From Stenotrophomonas sp. Iso1 (GTDB lineage: Bacteria; Pseudomonadota; Gammaproteobacteria; Xanthomonadales; Xanthomonadaceae): a DNA stretch of 64,000 nt. The stretch lies in assembly GCF_027497995.1 (NCBI RefSeq), contig NZ_JAODBT010000001.1, positions 248,001 through 312,000 on the forward strand, written 5' to 3'. A program made the translations under genes and the position numbers. Below the pieces are notes generated by a model that was given only the letters and a program-made list of their open reading frames with translations, did no database searches and was not told the origin of the DNA. This document shows positions 27,646 through 36,036 of this stretch, piece after piece (the first letter of the stretch is position 1; each line of letters opens with the position of its first letter).

Positions 27646-28628
27646 ATGCCCCTGACTGGAAGCAGCGTCCCGAAGGTGGCGGACGTTTTGCCATTGGCCT
27701 GATTGCCGGCATCGCGCGCCACGGCGGACGTGGCATCGCCAGACTCTGCCTGTATCCGATCACCGTGTATTTCTTCTGTATACGGGGCAGTGAAAGGCGC
27801 GCCTCGCGCGACTACCTGGGCCGTGTTCTGGGGCGACGGGTGGGGGCGCTGGACGTGGCCCGCCATATCCATACGTTCGCCGTCACCATTCTTGACCGGG
27901 TGTTCCTGCTTGCAGGGAGGATGAACCTGTTCGACATCCACGCGCATGGCACCGAGCAGCTGCTGACGCTGTTGGACCAAGGCCGTGGTGTGCTGATATT
28001 CGGTTCACACCTGGGAAGTTTCGATGCGCTGCGTGCGTTGGCCCGGCAGCGCCCCGGTCTGAAACTGCGGGTGCTGCTGGACCGTTCGCACAATGCCGCC
28101 ATCACCGACCTGTTGGCTGAGCTGGATCCCGCTCTGGCTGCCGGCATCATCGATGCGGGGCAGGATGGCCCATCGATTGTGTTGGCCATCCAGCAGGCAC
28201 TGGAAGAGGGTGCGATGGTGGCCCTGCTGGTGGATCGCGAGCGGCCCGGCGACACAACCATGGCCGCTCCCCTGCTTGGTGCGGAGGTGCGGTTTCCGAC
28301 AGCGCCGTGGTTGCTCGCGGGCATCTTGAAGGCGCCGGTGATGCTGGCCTTTGGCCTGTACCGGGGGCGCAATCGCTACGACCTGCTGTTCGAGCCGTTC
28401 GAGGAGACTGTGGACATTCCACGGGCGCGTCGGGCGGAGGTGCTGTCCGCGCTTATCCATCGTTATGCCAGCAGGCTGGAACATCACCTGCGCAGCGCTC
28501 CCTACAACTGGTTCAATTTCTATGATTTCTGGCATTCCGAAGACCTTGAATCCGCGCCGTCGACTGCTGTGCGCAGCGTTGATCGTGATCGGCAGCATGA
28601 CGAACCCGGCGCTGGCCAGCGGCGTTGA
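27642..28628 (+). CDS. LpxL/HtrB-like acyltransferase of the pigment cluster
   Basis: A 328-residue predicted inner-membrane protein of the lysophospholipid/lipid A acyltransferase family. FGSHLGSFDALRAL carries the HX4D catalytic motif, and VALLVDRERPGDTTMAAPLLGAEVRFPTAP is typical of this family. In pigment clusters it is expected to transfer the polyene or a fatty acyl group to a glycerol or sugar acceptor, so that the pigment is membrane-anchored. Its end overlaps the LolA-like gene by 107 bp in another frame, which is unusually long. Confidence 0.82.
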   Translation: MNAPDWKQRPEGGGRFAIGLIAGIARHGGRGIARLCLYPITVYFFCIRGSERRASRDYLGRVLGRRVGALDVARHIHTFAVTILDRVFLLAGRMNLFDIHAHGTEQLLTLLDQGRGVLIFGSHLGSFDALRALARQRPGLKLRVLLDRSHNAAITDLLAELDPALAAGIIDAGQDGPSIVLAIQQALEEGAMVALLVDRERPGDTTMAAPLLGAEVRFPTAPWLLAGILKAPVMLAFGLYRGRNRYDLLFEPFEETVDIPRARRAEVLSALIHRYASRLEHHLRSAPYNWFNFYDFWHSEDLESAPSTAVRSVDRDRQHDEPGAGQRR

Positions 28629-29193
28629 TGCGGCGTGGATTCTGCGCCAGCTGGCACAGCCTGCGCCCAGCCAGACCGGTTTCGTCGAGCTGCGCGGTTC
28701 AGCCCTGCTGAAGGAGCCATTGCGGGTGGAGGGGCAGTACCGCCGCCCGGACGCCAACACCCTGGTGCGTGAAGTGCGCAGCCCGTATGCCGAAACCACC
28801 ACCATTGCAGCGGGCCAGGTCAGCATCATCCGCGCCGGCAAGCCGCCACGGGTGTTCTCGCTGCAGCGGGTGCCTGAGTTGGCGGACCTGCAGACGAGCT
28901 TCGGCGCCTTGCTGGCCGGTGACCAGGCCGCGTTGGAACAGGCCTATCGGCTGCAGCCATCCGGTACTGCCCAGCACTGGCAGCTGGTGCTGACGCCCAA
29001 GGCAGAGGCCCTGGCTCGCCGGGTGCGTGGCGTAACGCTGCATGGTCAAGGCGGCGAGCTGCGTTGCATCGAAACGCAGCCGGCCAAAGGCGAGGTACAA
29101 CGCACGCTGCTCGGCGGCGCGGCCGCGGCGGCGGGCGGAATCCGTCAGGCCGACGTCCTGTTGGCGTTGTGTCATGCGGATGGCGCGCGTTGA
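28522..29193 (+). CDS. LolA-like periplasmic carrier protein
   Basis: A 223-residue exported protein. MISGIPKTLNPRRRLLCAALIVIG... to ALAS is a clear signal peptide, followed by a LolA-like beta-barrel domain (FVELRGSALLKEPLRVEGQY, TLVREVRSPYAETTTIAAGQ). LolA relatives shuttle lipids or lipoproteins across the periplasm; in aryl polyene clusters this protein presumably ferries the pigment to the outer membrane. The ATG at 28522 was chosen because it gives the signal peptide, at the cost of a 107-bp overlap with the acyltransferase gene. The stop overlaps the TTG start of the MMPL exporter. Confidence 0.82.
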   Translation: MISGIPKTLNPRRRLLCAALIVIGSMTNPALASGVDAAWILRQLAQPAPSQTGFVELRGSALLKEPLRVEGQYRRPDANTLVREVRSPYAETTTIAAGQVSIIRAGKPPRVFSLQRVPELADLQTSFGALLAGDQAALEQAYRLQPSGTAQHWQLVLTPKAEALARRVRGVTLHGQGGELRCIETQPAKGEVQRTLLGGAAAAAGGIRQADVLLALCHADGAR

Positions 29194-31529
29194 AGCTCTC
29201 CTCCGGCCACCGGATAGGTCTGGCGATTGCCTGGTTGCTACTGCTCGGCCTGCTGACTGCATGGCTCAGTGCGCGCATGCAGGTCAGTGGGGATCTACGC
29301 AAATTCATGCCGGACGCGCGCACCCCGGCGCAGAAACTATTGCTGGATGAGCTGGGCGAAGGCCCGGGTGCCCGTTTGCTGCTGGTCGCGTTGTCCGGTG
29401 CTGCGCCTGAGCAATTGGCCGCGCAATCACATGGATTGCGTGAAACGCTGGCGGCCGATGCGCAGTTCGAGTTGGTCGCCAATGGCGAACAAGCCGGGCT
29501 GGAGGCATTTCCGGAACATCTGTTGCCGTATCGCTATCTGATTGATGCACTGCCGGCGGATGCGTTTTCCAGCGCCACGTTGCGCGAAGAACTCCAAGCG
29601 CGCGTGCAGGATCTCGGCTCGCCCGCAGGTGGATTGATCGAGCCACTGTTGGCGTCCGATCCCACCTTGCAGGTGTTGCGCGTGGCGGAATCACTGCAGC
29701 CGGCCACTGCGCCGCAGCGCATTGACGATGTCTGGTTCGACAGCACCGGAAAACAGGCACTGCTGCTGGTGCAGACACGCGCGGCGGGGTTTGATCCGGG
29801 AGCTCAGCAACAGGCGGTGGATGCGATCAACAGCGGTTTTCGCGCCATGGCGGGTGACAGCGGCAGCCGCATCGAGCTGAGTGGGCCGGGCGCATTTTCG
29901 GTGAAGATCGGCAATCGCACCGCCAGTGAGGCCAGCACCATTGGCCTGCTCGACACCATCGGCATGATCCTGCTGCTGTGGTTTGCCTACCGCAGCTGGA
30001 AGATGCCGATTCTCGGCTTCCTGCCGTTGGCCAGCGCCGGTCTGGCAGGCCTGGCGGCGGTCGTTGTCGGCTTTGACGGGGTGCATGGCATCACCATCGC
30101 TTTCGGGTTCACCTTGATCGGCGTGGTGCAGGATTACCCCATCCACTTCTTCAGCCATGAACGTCCCGGCCGCTCGCCGTGGGACAACGTGCGCGCGCTG
30201 TGGCCGACGTTGGGCACCGGCGTGATCGCCACCTGCATCGCCTATCTGACCTTCCTGTTCTCGGGCGTGGAAGGGCTCAAGCAGCTGTCGGTGTTCACCA
30301 TCACCGCGCTCGCGACCGCCGCATTGGCGACGCGCTATCTGTTGCCTGCACTGGTGGACCCTGCCACGCGCGACCTCGCAGACTCATCGCGATTGGCATG
30401 GTTGTGGCGTCACACACAGCGCTTGCCACGGCCACGCGGATCGTTGCTGGTAGTGGCAGTTGCCGCGCTGGCGGTGCTGGTTTGGGCGCCGGGGCCGTTC
30501 TGGCAGAACGACCTGAGCCGGCTGACCCCGGTGGATCCGCAGGATCTGGCGCGCGACGCCGAACTGCGCAGTGAGCTGGGTGCGCCGGATGTGCGCTATG
30601 TCATCAGCGTGCAGGGCGCGGATGCACAGACGGTGCTGGCGGCGAGCGAGCGGCTGCGTCCGGCGCTGGATACGCTGGTGGCAAGCGGTGCGGTGGAGCG
30701 CTACGACATGGCCGCACGTTACCTTCCCAGCGCCGAGCTGCAGCGCAAGCGTCAACAGCAACTGCCCGACGAAGCCACGCTGCGCATCGCACTGGCGGAC
30801 GCGGTCGCCGATACACCGTTCCGCAGTGATGCCTTCGAGCCCTTCATCGCGGATGTCGCGCGTGCACGCGCTGCACCTGCACTGCAGCCAGAAGACCTCC
30901 AGGGCACGCCATTGGCTACGGCGGTGGAAGGGTTGTTGCTGCAGGGGAAGGACCACAGCACGGCAGTGATATCGCTCAGTGGCCTGCATGACGTCGCGGC
31001 CGTGGCCGCCAGCGCACGCTCGCATGGCGCCGAATTGCTGGACCTGAAATATGCCTCCGAATCCCTGGTGGCGGACTACCGTGGACGTGTGCTGTCGGCG
31101 CTGCTGGTGGCGGTGTTGCTACTCTCGCTCACGGTCTGGGCGACGTTGCGCTCACCGCGACGCACGGTTCGGGTGTTGCTGCCGATGGCGCTGACCACCG
31201 TGCTGGTATTGGCAGTACTGCGCGGTGCAGGCGTGGAGTTGAACCTGTTCCATCTGATTGGTTTGATTCTCGCTGCCGGTTTGGGCCTGGACTACGGACT
31301 GTTCTTCGAGCATGCCGGTGACAACCAAGCCGATCAGCTGCGCACCCTGCACGGATTACTGGTCTGCAGCGTGATGACATTGCTGGTCTTCAGTTTGTTG
31401 GGGCTTTCGTCGATTCCTGTATTGCGCGCGATCGGCAGCACCGTGGCGTTGGGCGTGGTCTGCAACTTCATGCTGGCGTTGTTGATCTCGCGGCACCCCA
31501 CGCAGGAAGTGCCCAATGCTGGGGCGTGA
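29190..31529 (+). CDS. MMPL/RND-type pigment exporter
   Basis: A 779-residue membrane protein of the MMPL superfamily with two halves, each with one N-terminal helix, a large periplasmic loop and five clustered helices. The first cluster includes GLLDTIGMILLLWFAYRSWK and GITIAFGFTLIGVVQDYPIHF; the second includes LFHLIGLILAAGLGLDYGLF. Such proteins flip or extrude lipids and are paired with LolA-like proteins in pigment clusters. The start is TTG at 29190, overlapping the LolA-like stop (TTGA); the longer frame lies inside the LolA gene. Its end overlaps the next gene by 14 bp. Confidence 0.88.
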   Translation: MKLSSGHRIGLAIAWLLLLGLLTAWLSARMQVSGDLRKFMPDARTPAQKLLLDELGEGPGARLLLVALSGAAPEQLAAQSHGLRETLAADAQFELVANGEQAGLEAFPEHLLPYRYLIDALPADAFSSATLREELQARVQDLGSPAGGLIEPLLASDPTLQVLRVAESLQPATAPQRIDDVWFDSTGKQALLLVQTRAAGFDPGAQQQAVDAINSGFRAMAGDSGSRIELSGPGAFSVKIGNRTASEASTIGLLDTIGMILLLWFAYRSWKMPILGFLPLASAGLAGLAAVVVGFDGVHGITIAFGFTLIGVVQDYPIHFFSHERPGRSPWDNVRALWPTLGTGVIATCIAYLTFLFSGVEGLKQLSVFTITALATAALATRYLLPALVDPATRDLADSSRLAWLWRHTQRLPRPRGSLLVVAVAALAVLVWAPGPFWQNDLSRLTPVDPQDLARDAELRSELGAPDVRYVISVQGADAQTVLAASERLRPALDTLVASGAVERYDMAARYLPSAELQRKRQQQLPDEATLRIALADAVADTPFRSDAFEPFIADVARARAAPALQPEDLQGTPLATAVEGLLLQGKDHSTAVISLSGLHDVAAVAASARSHGAELLDLKYASESLVADYRGRVLSALLVAVLLLSLTVWATLRSPRRTVRVLLPMALTTVLVLAVLRGAGVELNLFHLIGLILAAGLGLDYGLFFEHAGDNQADQLRTLHGLLVCSVMTLLVFSLLGLSSIPVLRAIGSTVALGVVCNFMLALLISRHPTQEVPNAGA

Positions 31530-31947
31530 GGACATCCTGCAGCTGGTGCCGCATCAAGGCAGCATGTGCCTGTGGGATGACGTGCTGGCGTGGTCGGACA
31601 CTGCCATTGAACTGCGTGCGTTCAATCATCGCGATCCGGCGCATCCTTTGCGTTGCGATGGGCAACTGCGTGCGATCCACCTGTGCGAGTACGGAGCGCA
31701 GGCAATGGCCGTGCATGGTGGCCTGCGTGGGCGGCAACGTGGCGCGGCGGTCGTACCCGGTGTACTGGTGGCGTTGCGGGACGTGCAGCTGCACGTCGCA
31801 CGCATCGATGATCTGTGTGGACCGCTGGAAGCCACTGCGCAAGTGTTGGCAGAGGCCGATACCAGTCAGCAATATGCGTTCCGCATTCAGTGTGATGGCC
31901 GTTTGCTGGCCGAGGGCCGTGCCGCGGTGATGCTGCGGTTGCCCTGA
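31516..31947 (+). CDS. ApeP-like hotdog dehydratase
   Basis: A 143-residue hotdog-type protein. MLGREDILQLVPHQGSMCLWDDV matches the start of ApeP/FabZ-like 3-hydroxyacyl-ACP dehydratases, with the catalytic histidine in PHQGSM, and AIHLCEYGAQAMAVHGGL forms the hotdog helix. With the 99-residue ApeI-like protein it supplies the two dehydratase partners usual in aryl polyene pathways. It overlaps the exporter gene by 14 bp. Confidence 0.85.
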   Translation: MLGREDILQLVPHQGSMCLWDDVLAWSDTAIELRAFNHRDPAHPLRCDGQLRAIHLCEYGAQAMAVHGGLRGRQRGAAVVPGVLVALRDVQLHVARIDDLCGPLEATAQVLAEADTSQQYAFRIQCDGRLLAEGRAAVMLRLP

Positions 31948-31980
31948 ACGCCAACTTTCTAGCAAGGACAGAATCAACGC

Positions 31981-32709
31981 ATGAGCACGAAACGACGCGC
32001 TTTGGTAACCGGTGGGAGTGGCGACCTTGGTGGAGCAATCTGCCAGCGGCTGGCTGCAGAGGGTGTACATGTCATCGTCCACGCCAATGCCAATCTTGAC
32101 CGCGCACAGTCGGTGGTGGATGCCATTCATGGCGCGGGCGGCAGTGCACAGGCGGTGTCATTCGACGTGGTTGATGCTGCTGCCACTGCGGCCGCGCTGG
32201 AAGCGCTGTTGGGCCAGGGGCCGATTCAGATCGTGGTCAACAACGCGGGCATCCATGATGACGCGCCAATGGCTGGCATGGATGTGGAACGCTGGCGCCG
32301 GGTGATTGATGTGTCCCTGCACGGTTTTTTCCATGTCACCCAGCCGCTGTTGCTGCCCATGGCACGCACGCGTTGGGGGCGCATCGTCAGCGTCTCTTCG
32401 GTGGCAGCGGTGCTGGGCAACCGTGGCCAGACCAACTACGCGGCGGCGAAAGCGGCGCTGCACGGTGCATCGAAATCGCTGGCTCGGGAAATGGCCAGCC
32501 GTGGCATCAGCGTCAACGTGGTTGCGCCGGGCGTGATCGAAGGGCAGATGGCGGCCGATGCGTTCCCACCGGAACTGATCAAGCAGACCGTGCCGGCTGC
32601 GCGTGCCGGCAAGCCGGAAGAAGTAGCGGCGCTTGTCGCCTTCCTGTGCAGTGACGCGGCGGGTTACATCAACGGTCAGGTGATCGGCATCAACGGCGGC
32701 ATGGGTTGA
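31981..32709 (+). CDS. fabG: 3-ketoacyl-ACP reductase of the pigment pathway
   Basis: A 242-residue short-chain dehydrogenase/reductase. ALVTGGSGDLGGAI is the NADPH-binding glycine motif, NNAGIHDDA the structural loop, and VSSVAAVLGNRGQTNYAAAK carries the catalytic Ser-Tyr-Lys. It reduces 3-ketoacyl chains on XanC before dehydration. As the last gene of the forward operon it lies 33 bp after the ApeP-like gene and converges on the glycosyltransferase gene with only 15 bp between. Confidence 0.88.
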   Translation: MSTKRRALVTGGSGDLGGAICQRLAAEGVHVIVHANANLDRAQSVVDAIHGAGGSAQAVSFDVVDAAATAAALEALLGQGPIQIVVNNAGIHDDAPMAGMDVERWRRVIDVSLHGFFHVTQPLLLPMARTRWGRIVSVSSVAAVLGNRGQTNYAAAKAALHGASKSLAREMASRGISVNVVAPGVIEGQMAADAFPPELIKQTVPAARAGKPEEVAALVAFLCSDAAGYINGQVIGINGGMG

Positions 32710-32724
32710 TTCGGCGCGTAGGGG

Positions 32725-33528
32725 TCAGTGCCCGTTTTTGTTGAACCCACCGCTGTTGTCATCGATCAAGGGGGGATTGGCACGAATGCGGCGGTGCACG
32801 TCGAGTACGTGGCCGTGGCGCAGTGCCAATCGCACGATATGGCTGGTGATGCGGTAAAGGTCACGCAGTGGCCGGAAGTGGCTGGGCCGGAACTGTTCGT
32901 CACTGTCGGCGCTACGGTAGCGTGACTCGATGGGTACCGAAACGCAGCGTGTGCCGAGCTGGCGTGCCGCAGAGATCACGATCTGTGCTTCGAACACGAA
33001 ACCTTCGCCGGGAATGTCCTGCAGTGCGATCACGTCGGCAGGGTAGAAGCGTTGCCCGCTTTGGCTGTCGGTTACCTGGTAGTGCGTGCCCCAGGCAATG
33101 CCCCAATCACCGAATTCGTTTGCCAAGCGGCGGTACAGCGGCTGCGAGGCGCGTTTGCGCAGGCGTGCGCCGATGATGATGGAGCCCGGATGGCGGTTGG
33201 CGCTGTCCAACAACCGGGGCAGGTCCGATGCCGAGTGCTGGCCGTCGCCATCCATCGTCAGGACGCCTTGCAGGCCACGCTGCGTGGCTTCAGCAAAACC
33301 GCTGCGCAGTGCATGACCCTTGCCCATCCGCTGCGGGTGACGCAGCACGATCACCGGCAGGTCGGCGACGCACTGCGCCGTGCCGTCGTCGGAGCCATCG
33401 TCGACAAGAATCACGTGCGGGAAGTGCTCCAGCGCGCTCTGAATCACCTCGCGGATGCGCAGTGCCTCGTTGAGCGCGGGAATCACCACCGCGACGTTAT
33501 CCGGCGACAGGCGGGCTGAGTCATTCAT
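32725..33528 (-). CDS. Family 2 glycosyltransferase of the pigment cluster
   Basis: A 267-residue GT-A-fold glycosyltransferase of the dolichol-phosphate-mannose-synthase type. VAVVIPALNEALRIREVI, VDDGSDDGT and TMDGDGQHSASDL give the nucleotide-sugar binding and metal (DxD) sites. In aryl polyene clusters a GT2 enzyme is thought to add a sugar to the pigment or its anchor. The ATG at 33528 overlaps the chain-length-factor stop by 8 bp, so translation is coupled. Confidence 0.83.
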   Translation of the reverse strand: MNDSARLSPDNVAVVIPALNEALRIREVIQSALEHFPHVILVDDGSDDGTAQCVADLPVIVLRHPQRMGKGHALRSGFAEATQRGLQGVLTMDGDGQHSASDLPRLLDSANRHPGSIIIGARLRKRASQPLYRRLANEFGDWGIAWGTHYQVTDSQSGQRFYPADVIALQDIPGEGFVFEAQIVISAARQLGTRCVSVPIESRYRSADSDEQFRPSHFRPLRDLYRITSHIVRLALRHGHVLDVHRRIRANPPLIDDNSGGFNKNGH

Positions 33529-34324
33529 GATCGATACCGATTTCCATCCATTGATCGGGCCCTGCGGGCAGCCATAGTCGCCGGTATTGCAGCGCAATTG
33601 CTTCCAGCATGGGGAGTGCAGGTTGCATGGCATTGCCAGCCAGCCGTTGCGAGAGGGGGCCGTGCGCATTGGGCGGCGCTGTCAGGTCGTTCCGTTCGCT
33701 GTGCAGGTTCACCGTCAAGGTCGGCTGGCCCGCCCGCCCGACGCGCGAAAGTACCAGCGCCACGCCAAGCAATCCTTCACTGGGCGATACCTGTGCCAGC
33801 GGGCCGACGGTGGTGCCGTCATAGGCCACCAGCAGCACGGCATCCTCGCCGGCATGCAACTGCACCATCGCTTCAAGCAGGCCCTGTGCAAAGCTGTGGG
33901 GGCCTGCGCTGATTGCGGTGGCGGGGACATGCGCACCGGCACCGATGGTCCAGTAGCCGGCAGCGGCGTTGTGCACCGAGTTGTGGAATTTTGTTGGTGA
34001 AATTGCGCGCGGGTCTTCTGCCAAGGTCGCACACATGTAGTCGGTGATCGACAACTCGCCATAGGTGGACGTGAACACCGCCGGCAGGCTGGCGGGCGCC
34101 CGGTCTGCTGCCTTGCAGGCGGCAAGCGCGGCTTCCAACGCCACTGCGACGGTACCCGGTGCACGCCGCCGCTCGTTGGCGGCGAGCAATTGAGGAGAAG
34201 GACGGGCAGGGGGATTTTCCGGACGCAGGCCCTCGAGCACCCAGGCGCATGCACTGTCCCAGTCAGGCAGGCCGTTGCCCCAGAAGCCGATGCCCTCCAA
34301 TGTTGCCGTGAGCATGTGCTTCAC
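33521..34324 (-). CDS. Ketosynthase chain-length factor (ApeC-like)
   Basis: A 267-residue beta-ketoacyl synthase-like protein, shorter than real ketosynthases (~410). PTKFHNSVHNAAAGYWTIGAG and AISAGPHSFAQGLLEAM follow the KS fold, but the residue where the active cysteine would lie is not a cysteine, so it is a partner rather than a catalyst. It should pair with the ketosynthase and set polyene length. It overlaps the ketosynthase stop by 4 bp (ATGA) and the glycosyltransferase start by 8 bp. Confidence 0.85.
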   Translation of the reverse strand: MKHMLTATLEGIGFWGNGLPDWDSACAWVLEGLRPENPPARPSPQLLAANERRRAPGTVAVALEAALAACKAADRAPASLPAVFTSTYGELSITDYMCATLAEDPRAISPTKFHNSVHNAAAGYWTIGAGAHVPATAISAGPHSFAQGLLEAMVQLHAGEDAVLLVAYDGTTVGPLAQVSPSEGLLGVALVLSRVGRAGQPTLTVNLHSERNDLTAPPNAHGPLSQRLAGNAMQPALPMLEAIALQYRRLWLPAGPDQWMEIGIDHE

Positions 34325-35544
34325 CCTGCCTTGCCGAATACGAGCGAGCAGTTGTTGCCGCCGAAGCCGAAGGAATTGTTCATCGCATGGCGGATATCGG
34401 CCTGCGCATTATCAAAACGGATCTGCGGCCCGCAGGCGGGGTCGGGCTGTTCACTGTTGAGTGTCCCTGGCAGCAGCCCATCGGACAACGCCAGCAGTGC
34501 GAACACCGATTCGACGATGCCCGCCGCACCCAGCGTGTGCCCGGTCCAGCCCTTGGTGGAGCTGGCATGCAGGCTTGGCGGAAAGAGGGCGGCCACAGCC
34601 CTGGCCTCAATGCTGTCATTGGCCGGTGTCGAGGTGCCATGCAGGTTCAGATAGCCAATGTGGTCGGCGCTGATGCCGGCACGTTGCCACGCGGCCTGCA
34701 TCGCCATGCGCGCGCCGAGCCCTTCCGGATGGGGAGCGGACATGTGGTGGGCATCGCTGGATTCGCCATAACCCTGCAGCTGCAGGGCGGTGTCTGGACC
34801 GGCACCGTAACGCTCAAGCACGGCATAGCCGCCGGCTTCGCCCAGTGACAGCCCGACGCGACGTGCGTCAAAAGGCTGGCAAGGAGTGGGTGCGATCAAC
34901 TGCAGCGAGTTGAAGCCATACAGGACGCTGCCGCATAGCGTGTCCACGCCGCCGACCAAGGCGGCATCGGCCAGGCCAGCGTGGATCAGGCGCGCGGCCT
35001 GCGCAAATACCTTGGCGCTGGATGAACAGGCGGTGGCAACGGTGACGCACGGCCCGAGCAGGCCGGTGGCCACACGCACGAAATCACCGAGTGAATGCGG
35101 GCTGTGGATGCGTTCACCGCACAGATCCTGCGGGAAATGCGAAGTGCCGTGGCTGTCGGTTTCGAGCCGGGTATAGGCAAGTTCGGTAGCGCCGATGCTG
35201 GAGGTGGACGTGCCCATCACGACCGCTACCCGCTTCGCGCCATGCCGCGCGATCACCTGCGCAATCGCTTCGGTGATGCCGTCCTGCTGCAGTGCCAGCC
35301 AGGCTAGCGCGTTGTTGCGGCAATGGTGAGAGAGCAGGTGCGCGGGGAGAACAACGTCTTCCACGCCGTTCACCCGGCCGATCCAGCATTCCAGCGGATC
35401 AAGACCAAAGTCATTCCGGCGCAGTCCGCTGCGCCGCTCACGCAAGGCGCTGCGCTGTGCTTCCAGCCCCGCACCCAGCGCGGTGGTCGCGCTGTGGGCG
35501 ACGATGTTCAGGGGAACCAGTGGCGGTGGTGATGCAGGTGTCAC
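34321..35544 (-). CDS. Pigment-pathway beta-ketoacyl synthase
   Basis: A 407-residue condensing enzyme. TVATACSSSAKVF carries the nucleophilic cysteine (about C173), NLHGTSTPAND the first catalytic histidine, and STKGWTGHTLGAAG the lysine and second histidine. It should extend the aryl-primed chain on XanC with malonyl units. GTG at 35544 is preceded by GGAGG at 6 bp, the best start in the window; the open frame reaches 35637 without a good start. It heads the reverse operon with the chain-length factor and glycosyltransferase. Confidence 0.9.
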   Translation of the reverse strand: MTPASPPPLVPLNIVAHSATTALGAGLEAQRSALRERRSGLRRNDFGLDPLECWIGRVNGVEDVVLPAHLLSHHCRNNALAWLALQQDGITEAIAQVIARHGAKRVAVVMGTSTSSIGATELAYTRLETDSHGTSHFPQDLCGERIHSPHSLGDFVRVATGLLGPCVTVATACSSSAKVFAQAARLIHAGLADAALVGGVDTLCGSVLYGFNSLQLIAPTPCQPFDARRVGLSLGEAGGYAVLERYGAGPDTALQLQGYGESSDAHHMSAPHPEGLGARMAMQAAWQRAGISADHIGYLNLHGTSTPANDSIEARAVAALFPPSLHASSTKGWTGHTLGAAGIVESVFALLALSDGLLPGTLNSEQPDPACGPQIRFDNAQADIRHAMNNSFGFGGNNCSLVFGKAG

Positions 35545-35573
35545 GCAAACCTCCGCAGTGTTGACGGGGCGGG

Positions 35574-35579
35574 AGTATA
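35574..35579 (-). promoter_or_regulatory. Probable -10 element for the reverse pigment operon
   Basis: Read on the minus strand, TATACT lies about 30 nt upstream of the ketosynthase GTG and its GGAGG site. No clear -35 was found. Confidence 0.45.
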
Positions 35580-35699
35580 TAGACGCAGGCGTATGAACGG
35601 CCCGCAAGCGAGGCATACGCTGGCATCGTGCAGACACCCTTTTGATGAAAATGAACGCAGCGGGTCGGGGAAAAGCCTACTGTGACGGGGTTGGCGCCT

Positions 35700-35727
35700 T
35701 TCACCAGCGCCAGATTTCCGACACAAT
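35700..35727 (+). promoter_or_regulatory. Possible promoter for ycgL-ankyrin pair
   Basis: TTCACC (35700-35705) and CACAAT (35722-35727) are 16 bp apart, 33 bp before the ycgL ATG. Weak match to consensus. Confidence 0.35.
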
Positions 35728-35760
35728 CTCTTTTCATCATGAAGGGTCAAGCACGCTGGC

Positions 35761-36036
35761 ATGCAAGCCTACGTTTATAAAAGCCAACGCAAGCAGGACA
35801 CCTACCTCTACCTCGCCAAGCGCGATGACTTCGAAGCGATCCCGGCCACGCTGGACGCGACGCTGTCGCCATTCGTTTTTGTGTTGGAAGTAGCCCTGAC
35901 CCCCGACCGTCGCCTGGCCCAGGTTGACGCCGCTTTGGTGCGCGCCAATCTGGTCGCCCACGGCTTCCATCTGCAGCTGCCACCGCAACCGTTGGCGCCG
36001 GTGAAGGTCCCACGCATCGACGGTCGCGATGACTGA
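35761..36036 (+). CDS. YcgL domain protein (DUF709)
   Basis: A 91-residue cytoplasmic protein. [22 protein letters not shown] and [17 protein letters not shown] are the YcgL/DUF709 signature common in gammaproteobacteria; the structure is known but the function is not. Its stop codon overlaps the ankyrin gene start by 8 bp, so the two are probably translated together. It is divergent from the pigment ketosynthase operon. Confidence 0.88.
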   Translation: MQAYVYKSQRKQDTYLYLAKRDDFEAIPATLDATLSPFVFVLEVALTPDRRLAQVDAALVRANLVAHGFHLQLPPQPLAPVKVPRIDGRDD

